This document shows positions 1 to 4,717 of a stretch of 6,581 nt of DNA, piece after piece. Under the pieces are notes generated by a model. That model had not been told where the DNA came from, ran no database searches, and saw nothing but the letters and a program-made list of their open reading frames with translations. The stretch lies in contig URGL01000087.1 in assembly GCA_900547405.1 (NCBI GenBank), positions 1 through 6,581 on the forward strand, read 5' to 3'. The position numbers and the translations under genes were made by a program. The number at the start of each line of letters is the position of its first letter. Within the stretch, counting starts at the first letter, position 1. This DNA is from an uncultured Eubacteriales bacterium (GTDB lineage: Bacteria > Bacillota > Clostridia > Oscillospirales > Oscillospiraceae).

Positions 1-51
1 CCGCCCCACACCCGTCAGGGCTTCGCCCTGCCACCCTCTCCCGGGAGAGGG
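1..51. repeat. Dispersed palindromic repeat, left copy
   Basis: The block contains two hairpins: a perfect 18-bp palindrome at 34-51 (CCCTCTCCC/GGGAGAGGG) and a stem at 16-30 with arms CAGGGC and GCCCTG around a TTC loop. The reverse complement matches 6464-6514 at 49 of 51 positions, so the two ends of the window carry inverted copies. It ends 2 bp from the iclR stop codon. On the minus strand it could form the 3' end of the iclR transcript, but no T-run follows, so a terminator role is uncertain. Similar hairpin blocks are, from memory, common between genes in gut Oscillospiraceae. Confidence 0.8.
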
Positions 52-53
52 GT

Positions 54-824
54 TTATTTATAGATCCGGTCCCGCATTTTCAGGGCGGAATTTCGCAGGA
101 TCACCGCGCACCGGGCCAGCTTTTCGTCCGTCATGGTGATGCTGGGGCCGGAGGTGCTCATGCCTCCCACCAGCTGGCCGAAGGCATTGTAGATGGGAAC
201 GCCTACGCATCTTACCTCCCGGTCCCGTTCCCCGTTGTCCAGGGCGTAGCCCCGCTGGCGGGTGGTCCGAAGCTCTTCTACGATGGCGTCGTAATCGGTG
301 ATGGTTCCGGGCTGGTATTTCCGGCGCTCCCGGCTGATGCGCTGGGGCCATTCGCTTTCCGGCAGATGGGCCAGGATGGCCTTGCCGATGCCGGTGCAGT
401 AAAGGGGGGCGGTCTCGCCTAAGATGTCCCGGTAGGGGAGGACCCCCATCCGGTCTATGGGGTGGGCCACGTACAGGTAGAGCACCCGGTCCCCGTAGGG
501 AAGGCCGAAGTAGACGATCTCGCCGGTCTGGCTGGCGGTCTCCACCAGGATGTCGTAAATGGATTTGGGGTAGCCCAGGTTCTGGTTGATGATGAAGGCG
601 AACTCCAGCATCTTCAGCCCCAGCTGATACCGGCCGTCCGGCAGCCGGTCCAGATAGCCCATGGTGGTGAAGGTAGAGAGGATATTGTGGACATTGGACT
701 TGGTGACGCCCATCTTCTCCGCGATCTCCGTGACCCCAAGGATGGGCTTCTGGGAGGAAAAGCAGGAGAGGACATCCAGGGACTTTGCCAGGGATTTGAC
801 CTTAATGCCGTCTTCGTATTCCAC
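54..824 (-). CDS. IclR-family transcriptional regulator
   Basis: A 256-residue DNA-binding regulator, the usual IclR length. With GTG (822-824) as Met1, an N-terminal winged helix-turn-helix covers about residues 8-70 (VTEIAEKMGVTKSNVHNIL, then the wing GYLDRLPDGRYQLG). An effector-binding domain follows at about 90-250, with typical IclR stretches such as TGIGKAILAHLPE and DREVRCVGVPI. The open frame extends to a TTG at 906-908, but that TTG is part of a -35 box. GTG at 824 has AGGAGG 7 nt upstream and is the supported start. The ligand is unknown. The gene is divergent from the YhcH-family gene, so it may control that gene, itself or both; this is inferred from layout only. Family certain, target not. 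Confidence 0.93.
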   Translation of the reverse strand: MEYEDGIKVKSLAKSLDVLSCFSSQKPILGVTEIAEKMGVTKSNVHNILSTFTTMGYLDRLPDGRYQLGLKMLEFAFIINQNLGYPKSIYDILVETASQTGEIVYFGLPYGDRVLYLYVAHPIDRMGVLPYRDILGETAPLYCTGIGKAILAHLPESEWPQRISRERRKYQPGTITDYDAIVEELRTTRQRGYALDNGERDREVRCVGVPIYNAFGQLVGGMSTSGPSITMTDEKLARCAVILRNSALKMRDRIYK

Positions 825-831
825 CGGAGTT

Positions 832-837
832 CCTCCT
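832..837 (-). promoter_or_regulatory. Ribosome binding site that fixes the iclR start
   Basis: AGGAGG on the minus strand lies 7 nt before the GTG at 822-824. The in-frame ATG further upstream (849-851) and the TTG at 906-908 have no such site. Confidence 0.85.
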
Positions 838-853
838 CGTCCGTTCTGCATTT

Positions 854-868
854 GAGAACGCTTTTCTC
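854..868 (-). promoter_or_regulatory. Small inverted repeat in the iclR leader, possible operator
   Basis: On the minus strand GAGAA and TTCTC arms flank a 5-nt centre (AAGCG), just downstream of the predicted transcription start. An autoregulatory operator at this place would be usual for IclR proteins, but the arms are only 5 bp and chance is possible. Confidence 0.25.
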
Positions 869-879
869 TATCTGGGAAT

Positions 880-908
880 AGTATAGCGTTATTGTGCAAA
901 GAAGTCAA
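880..908 (-). promoter_or_regulatory. Sigma-A promoter of iclR
   Basis: On the minus strand the -35 box TTGACT (903-908) and the -10 box TATACT (880-885) are separated by exactly 17 bp. Transcription should begin near 873, giving a leader of about 50 nt before the GTG start. The -35 box overlaps the first codon of the longest open frame, which rules out that long form as the product of this promoter. Confidence 0.85.
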
Positions 909-1028
909 TCACCGCCGAGGGTTTTTGGAGATACTGACAGATTTGACGGTCACGGTTTGTTAACATCTCCCAAATCGGTTTTCCAATGGTGAACGCTCGT
1001 TTCTCATCAGATTATTTTCCGAAACAAC

Positions 1029-1057
1029 TTGCCCTTTCCCTGGAAAGGCGCTATAAT
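1029..1057 (+). promoter_or_regulatory. Sigma-A promoter of the YhcH-family gene
   Basis: A -35 box TTGCCC (1029-1034) and a perfect -10 box TATAAT (1052-1057) are spaced by 17 bp. Transcription should start near 1064, about 36 nt before the ATG at 1100. The rest of the interval between the two divergent genes (909-1028) shows no gene. It holds two further TTTCC motifs (980-984 and 1016-1020) resembling one arm of the palindrome in this promoter. Confidence 0.8.
1033..1048. promoter_or_regulatory. Perfect palindrome in promoter spacer, candidate operator
   Basis: CCTTTCC and GGAAAGG form a perfect 7-bp inverted repeat around a 2-bp centre (CT). The site overlaps the last bases of the -35 box and fills most of the spacer, so a bound protein would block RNA polymerase. 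The divergent IclR-family regulator is the obvious candidate, though the arm order (TTTCC then GGAAA) is the reverse of the E. coli IclR consensus as I recall it. Confidence 0.5.
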
Positions 1058-1099
1058 CGAGACACCCCAGAACCTTATATTTCACAGGAGGAAGCAGCC

Positions 1100-1546
1100 A
1101 TGATCTTCGACACCCTGGACCACATTGATACCTACAAAAACATCCACCCCGGCCTCTACAAGGCCCTGACCATCCTCCGGGACACGGACTTTGATGCCCT
1201 CACCGCCGACCGGGTGGAGGTAGACGGCAAAAACCTGTTTTTCTTTGTCCAGAATTACGAAACCAAGGTAAGCAACGACACCCCTGAGGCCCACCGGGCC
1301 TACGCCGACATCCAGGTGGTGCTGGAGGGCCGGGAGAAGATGGGGGTTGCCCCCCTGAAGGACATGACCCAGGAGGTGGAGGCCCGGCCTGAGGGAGACA
1401 TCTGGTTCTACCGGGGCCCTGTGGACTGCGTCACCCTGACCCCCGGCAAATTCGCCGTCCTCTTCCCCCAGGATGCCCACGCCCCCTGCATCGCCGTGGA
1501 GGCCCCGGAAAAGGTCAGAAAGTGCGTGTTTAAGGTAAAGCTGTAA
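1100..1546 (+). CDS. YhcH/YjgK/YiaL family protein (DUF386, sugar anomerase-like)
   Basis: A 148-residue cytoplasmic protein of the family's normal length. The family has a cupin-like beta-sandwich with a metal site. The E. coli members YhcH (NanQ), YiaL and YjgK have been described as sugar anomerases, with NanQ acting on sialic acid. Family hallmarks are visible: E63, H65 and D70 in the stretch EAHRAYADIQVVLEGRE, H127 in FPQDAHAP, and the C-terminal pattern K141-x3-K145. ATG at 1100 is chosen because AGGAGG (1086-1091) precedes it by 8 nt. The open frame reaches back to 986, but that start lies upstream of the promoter and has no ribosome site. The gene is transcribed alone, with its own promoter and a terminator at 1687-1719. 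The actual sugar substrate cannot be told from this window. Confidence 0.9.
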   Translation: MIFDTLDHIDTYKNIHPGLYKALTILRDTDFDALTADRVEVDGKNLFFFVQNYETKVSNDTPEAHRAYADIQVVLEGREKMGVAPLKDMTQEVEARPEGDIWFYRGPVDCVTLTPGKFAVLFPQDAHAPCIAVEAPEKVRKCVFKVKL

Positions 1547-1558
1547 AAATATACCCGC

Positions 1559-1682
1559 CGCGTAGGGGCCGATGCCCACATCGGCCCGCGGGTTCGAAAT
1601 CTGAGTGGTAGGTCTTTGCGCTGAAACCTACAGGTCCGAAACCGTCAGGTCTCGGGGCGATGTGGGCATCGCCCCCTACGCG
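1559..1682. repeat. REP/BIME- or MITE-like palindromic element
   Basis: Two 29-bp arms (1559-1587 and 1654-1682) are inverted repeats of each other with 27 of 29 matches, both ending in CGCGTAGGGG. Each arm is also a hairpin by itself: 9-bp stems at 1566-1587 (loop CCCA) and 1654-1675 (loop TGGG). The two mismatches between arms fall on partner bases of one stem pair, so pairing is kept in both. The centre holds a third small hairpin (1608-1631, arms GTAGGT and ACCTAC). It encodes nothing. It lies between the stop of the YhcH-family gene and that gene's terminator. Confidence 0.8.
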
Positions 1683-1686
1683 TATA

Positions 1687-1719
1687 GCCTTCTCCATCGG
1701 TGAGAAGGCGTTTTTCTTT
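1687..1719 (+). terminator. Rho-independent terminator after the YhcH-family gene
   Basis: A perfect 8-bp stem, GCCTTCTC (1687-1694) and GAGAAGGC (1702-1709), encloses a 7-nt loop and is followed by GTTTTTCTTT. It lies 140 bp beyond the stop codon because the palindromic element sits between them. It also insulates the downstream operon from readthrough. Confidence 0.88.
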
Positions 1720-1726
1720 ATATCTG

Positions 1727-1756
1727 TTGACAAGCCGCAATACCCTTTGCTATAAT
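1727..1756 (+). promoter_or_regulatory. Sigma-A promoter of the four-gene operon
   Basis: A perfect -35 TTGACA (1727-1732) and a perfect -10 TATAAT (1751-1756) are separated by 18 bp. Predicted start is near 1763, giving a leader of about 38 nt with AAAGGA (1786-1791) 9 nt before the ATG at 1801. The short leader shows no riboswitch-like fold or clear operator, so strong constitutive expression is plausible. Confidence 0.88.
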
Positions 1757-1800
1757 GCTAGACGTAAATCTGGGCCAATACTGGTAAAGGATGAAAAACT

Positions 1801-3312
1801 ATGAACAACATTCTGAAATATCTGGAATCCAGTTATAGCACCTATCCGGACCGAGAGGCGGTGCTGGACGATCAGAAGAAGTACACCTATGGGGAATACT
1901 ACCACCTGACCCGGCGCATCGGCTCCGGGCTCTGCGCATATGTGGGCCAGCGGCAGCCTGTGGGGGTGTATATGGAGAAGTGCGCCGATGCCGTGGCCGT
2001 CTTTATGGGAGCCGTCTGGGCGGGAGGCTTCTACTCCTGCCTGAATACGGAGCTCCCCGGCTCCCGGCTGGAGCAGATCGTGTCCGTCCTTTCTCCCAGC
2101 CTCATCGTCACCCAGCAGGCGCTGCTGGAAAAGGCACAGGCTCTCTTCCCGGCCCAAAGGATCGTGACCTTCGAGGACCTGGAGAGATCCTCTGAGGATC
2201 CGGAGGCACTGGCGGAGCGTCAGGCCAGGGCCTGCGATACGGACGTGCTGTACGTCAACTTCACCTCCGGCTCCACCGGCGTGCCCAAGGGCATTGCCGT
2301 AGGCAACCGCAGCGTGCTGGATTTTCTGGACTGCTTCGTGCCCCTGTTTGGCATCGACTCCACCGATGTGATCGCCAACCAGGCCCCCTTTGACTTCGAC
2401 GTATCCGTCAAGGATATTTATTCCGCCCTGAAGGCCGGAGCCTGTCTGGCGGTGGTGCCCCGGCGGCTCTTCTCCCTGCCCACTCAGCTCATCGACTTCC
2501 TCTGCGACACCGGAGCCACCACCATGATCTGGGCCGTGTCTGCCCTGTGCCTGATCACCGGCTTCCACGCCCTGGACTACCGGACCCCGGAGACGGTGAA
2601 GCGGATCCTCTACTCCGGAGAGGTCATGCCCCTGAAGGCCCTGAAGGAATTCCGGAAGCATCTGCCGGATGTGACTTATGTAAACCTCTACGGCCCTACG
2701 GAGATCACCTGCAACTGCACCTATCACGTCCTGGACAAGGACCGGGACTATTCCGCCGGTATCCCCATCGGCAAGCCCTTCCCCAACGAGGATGTGTTCC
2801 TGCTGGACGGGGAGGACCGGCTGGTGACGGAGCCCGGTGCCGAGGGGGAGATCTGCGTCCGGGGCACCTGCCTGGCCCTGGGCTACTACAGAAACCCGGA
2901 GCAGAACGCCGCCCACTTTGTCCAGAATCCCCTGAATCCCCATTACCCTGAGCGGATCTACCGCACAGGCGACCTGGCCAAGTACAACGAGCTGGGGGAG
3001 CTGGTATTCAGCGGCCGGAAGGACTTCCAGATCAAGTACATGGGCCACCGGATCGAGCTGGAGGAAATTGAGCGGGCCATGAACGCCATCGAGGGCGTAG
3101 AGCGGGCCTGCTGCCTCTTCGACGAGAAGAAATCCCGGCTCAGAGGCTTCTACGTCGGTACCATTGCCAAGGAGGAGCTCCACGCCGCCATGAAGCGGGA
3201 TCTGCCTGTATTCATGGTCCCCGGCATTCTGCGGCAGGTAGAGGCCATGCCTCTGACCAAAAACGGAAAGATCGACCGGAAAGCTCTGGCCGAGATCACG
3301 GGAGGCAGATAA
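1801..3312 (+). CDS. DltA-like amino acid adenylating enzyme (carrier protein ligase)
   Basis: A 503-residue stand-alone NRPS-type adenylation enzyme, the size of DltA. It should activate an amino acid with ATP and load it on the carrier protein encoded at 4487-4714. Core motifs appear in order: YVNFTSGSTGVPKG (151-164), FDFDVSVKDIY (197-207), NLYGPTEIT (295-303), YRTGDL (387-392), GRKDFQIKYMGHRIELEEIE (405-424) and LTKNGKIDRKAL with Lys490. Asp200 matches the residue that binds the substrate amino group. Pocket positions differ from DltA as I remember it: Lys204 where DltA has Met, and Ser272 (YSGE) where DltA has the Cys linked to D-Ala choice. Lys at the 204 position recalls glutamate-activating NRPS domains. 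D-alanine is therefore not assured, and an acidic amino acid is a fair guess. The stop codon shares one base with the next start (TAATG). Confidence 0.9.
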   Translation: MNNILKYLESSYSTYPDREAVLDDQKKYTYGEYYHLTRRIGSGLCAYVGQRQPVGVYMEKCADAVAVFMGAVWAGGFYSCLNTELPGSRLEQIVSVLSPSLIVTQQALLEKAQALFPAQRIVTFEDLERSSEDPEALAERQARACDTDVLYVNFTSGSTGVPKGIAVGNRSVLDFLDCFVPLFGIDSTDVIANQAPFDFDVSVKDIYSALKAGACLAVVPRRLFSLPTQLIDFLCDTGATTMIWAVSALCLITGFHALDYRTPETVKRILYSGEVMPLKALKEFRKHLPDVTYVNLYGPTEITCNCTYHVLDKDRDYSAGIPIGKPFPNEDVFLLDGEDRLVTEPGAEGEICVRGTCLALGYYRNPEQNAAHFVQNPLNPHYPERIYRTGDLAKYNELGELVFSGRKDFQIKYMGHRIELEEIERAMNAIEGVERACCLFDEKKSRLRGFYVGTIAKEELHAAMKRDLPVFMVPGILRQVEAMPLTKNGKIDRKALAEITGGR

Positions 3313-4481
3313 TGGAAGACTTGACAAAGCTGCAGGATACGGCCTACTATGTCTTTGACTGGCGGATCCTGCGAAAGCGCGTGGCCTATCTGCAAGGCCT
3401 CCTGGGCAGCAGCGTAAACCTGGCCTATGCTATCAAGGCCAATCCCTTCCTGGTGGATGGGGTTCGGGACCTGGTGGCCCGGCTGGAGATCTGCTCCCCC
3501 GGCGAAAGCTACATCTGCGATGGCCTGGGCATTGACCCCAAAATGACCGTCATCTCCGGCGTGAACAAGACCCCGGCCTTTATCGAGGAGCTGGTCAGCT
3601 CCACCGATGGGCGGATCTACACCGTGGAGTCCCTCCACCAGTTTGAGCTGCTGGAATTCCTCTCCCGGAAGTACGAAAAGCGGCTGACGGTGCTGCTGCG
3701 CCTCACCAACGACAGCCAGTTCGGCATCAACGAGGAGGACATAGAAGAGATCATCGCCGCCCGGGATACCTTTGAGAATCTCCACATTCAGGGCATCCAG
3801 TTCTTCTCCGGCACCCAGAAGACCTCCCTGAAAAAGCTGAAGCGGGAAATCAGCCATCTGGACGGATTTTTGGGGCAATTGGAGGAAGAATACGGCTGGC
3901 ACAGCCCGGAGCTGGAATACGGCACCGGCTTCCCTGTGGCCTACTTCGGGGAGGACCTGGAGGAAGAGGCCCTGATCCTGGGATTCCGTCAGCTCCTGGA
4001 GGACATGACCTGGCAGGGGGAGATCACCCTGGAGCTGGGCCGGTCCATTGCCGCCTCCTGCGGCCGGTTTTTCACCCACGTTGTGGACAAAAAGCGGAAC
4101 CACGGCCAGAACTACCTGATCGTAGACGGGGGCATGCACCAGATGGTCTACTACGGCCAGTACATGGGCATGAAGATCCCCCAATACGCTCTGTGCGGCC
4201 GGGAAGGGGAGGCGCCCACCGACACCTGGAATGTCTTCGGCAGCCTGTGCAGCATGAACGACATCCTGGTGAAGGCCCTGCCTCTGCCGGAGCCGGAGAT
4301 CGGGGATACCCTCCGCTTTGACAATACCGGCGCTTACTGCGTCACCGAGGGAATTGCCCTGTTCCTCAGCCGGGACCTGCCGGCGGTTTATATCATCGAT
4401 TCGGAAGGTAAGCTTTTCCAGGCGAGAAAAACCATTGAAACCTTCCCTTTCAATACCATACATACATCTGAAAGGAATTGA
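3312..4481 (+). CDS. Fold-type III PLP-dependent decarboxylase, probably acting on a carrier-bound amino acid
   Basis: A 389-residue enzyme of the ornithine/diaminopimelate decarboxylase superfamily. A TIM-barrel with PLP lysine K42 (YAIKANP) is followed by CSPGE (61-65), FFSGTQ (164-169), EYGTGF (202-207), ELGR (241-244, the acid that holds the pyridine nitrogen), VDGGMH (271-276), and the C-terminal GSLCSMND (310-317) and GDTLRFDNTGAY (331-342). The DAP-binding Arg is replaced (about Y280), the acid after the catalytic Cys313 is S314, and the usual PLP-stacking His is F165. So neither DAP nor ornithine fits well. The FSGTQ and VDGGMH blocks recall BtrK (glutamyl-carrier decarboxylase) and the exosortase-associated decarboxylases, which work beside a ligase and a carrier. 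GGAGG lies 6 nt before the ATG. Alternative: a racemase-like activity. The substrate is unproven. Confidence 0.85.
   Translation: MEDLTKLQDTAYYVFDWRILRKRVAYLQGLLGSSVNLAYAIKANPFLVDGVRDLVARLEICSPGESYICDGLGIDPKMTVISGVNKTPAFIEELVSSTDGRIYTVESLHQFELLEFLSRKYEKRLTVLLRLTNDSQFGINEEDIEEIIAARDTFENLHIQGIQFFSGTQKTSLKKLKREISHLDGFLGQLEEEYGWHSPELEYGTGFPVAYFGEDLEEEALILGFRQLLEDMTWQGEITLELGRSIAASCGRFFTHVVDKKRNHGQNYLIVDGGMHQMVYYGQYMGMKIPQYALCGREGEAPTDTWNVFGSLCSMNDILVKALPLPEPEIGDTLRFDNTGAYCVTEGIALFLSRDLPAVYIIDSEGKLFQARKTIETFPFNTIHTSERN
4471..4476 (+). promoter_or_regulatory. Ribosome binding site that fixes the carrier protein start
   Basis: AAAGGA sits 10 nt before ATG 4487. The in-frame TTG at 4478 is only 1 nt away from it and cannot use it, so ATG 4487 is preferred. 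The site lies inside the end of the decarboxylase gene, which suggests coupled translation. Confidence 0.65.
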
Positions 4482-4486
4482 ACATT

Positions 4487-4714
4487 ATGGAAGAACTGCT
4501 TGAGATTTTGAACGACATTCAGCCCGGTGTGGATTTTGAACACGAGACCCACCTGATCGACGACCACCTGCTGGACTCCCTGTCCATCATCTCCCTGGTG
4601 GCGGAGCTGGAGGACACCTTCGACATTACCGTCCCCGCCGTGGAGATCATCCCCGACAACTTTAATTCCACCGAGGCCATGATGGAGATGATCCAGCGGC
4701 TCCAGGAAGACTAA
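4487..4714 (+). CDS. Acyl/aminoacyl carrier protein (DltC-like)
   Basis: A 75-residue acidic protein with the four-helix carrier pattern. Ser31 in LLDSLSIISLVAELEDTF (28-45) is the expected phosphopantetheine site; DSL is the classic attachment motif. It would hold the amino acid as a thioester from the ligase encoded at 1801-3312, present it to the PLP enzyme and hand it to the MBOAT. Size and place in the operon match DltC. An ordinary fatty acid carrier is less likely because no fatty acid gene is nearby. It needs a phosphopantetheinyl transferase, which is not in this window. The gene begins 5 bp after the decarboxylase stop and ends 3 bp before the MBOAT start. Confidence 0.92.
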   Translation: MEELLEILNDIQPGVDFEHETHLIDDHLLDSLSIISLVAELEDTFDITVPAVEIIPDNFNSTEAMMEMIQRLQED

Positions 4715-4717
4715 GGG

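Noticed and set aside
986..1099. Upstream extension of the YhcH-family protein from ATG 986
   Set aside because: This start lies before the promoter (1029-1057), has no ribosome site and adds residues not typical of the family.
2186..2200. A 15-bp palindrome (GATCCTC-T-GAGGATC) inside the ligase gene
   Set aside because: It lies in continuous coding sequence with no T-run or promoter nearby, and can be explained by codon choice.
1750..3327. A 525-codon open frame on the minus strand opposite the ligase gene
   Set aside because: It is the antisense shadow of a clear adenylation enzyme in GC-rich DNA. Its translation has no recognisable domain, and it has no ribosome site.
3312..4481. Assignment as diaminopimelate decarboxylase (lysA) or alanine racemase
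   Set aside because: The DAP-binding Arg and the acid after the catalytic Cys are missing, which speaks against LysA. The C-terminal Cys and GDxLxF...GAY motifs belong to decarboxylases and not to alanine racemases.
1801..4714. Naming the genes dltA, dltC and dltB outright
   Set aside because: The architecture is Dlt-like, but pocket residues, the inserted decarboxylase and the AlgI-like MBOAT make D-alanine transfer uncertain, so no dlt symbols were given.
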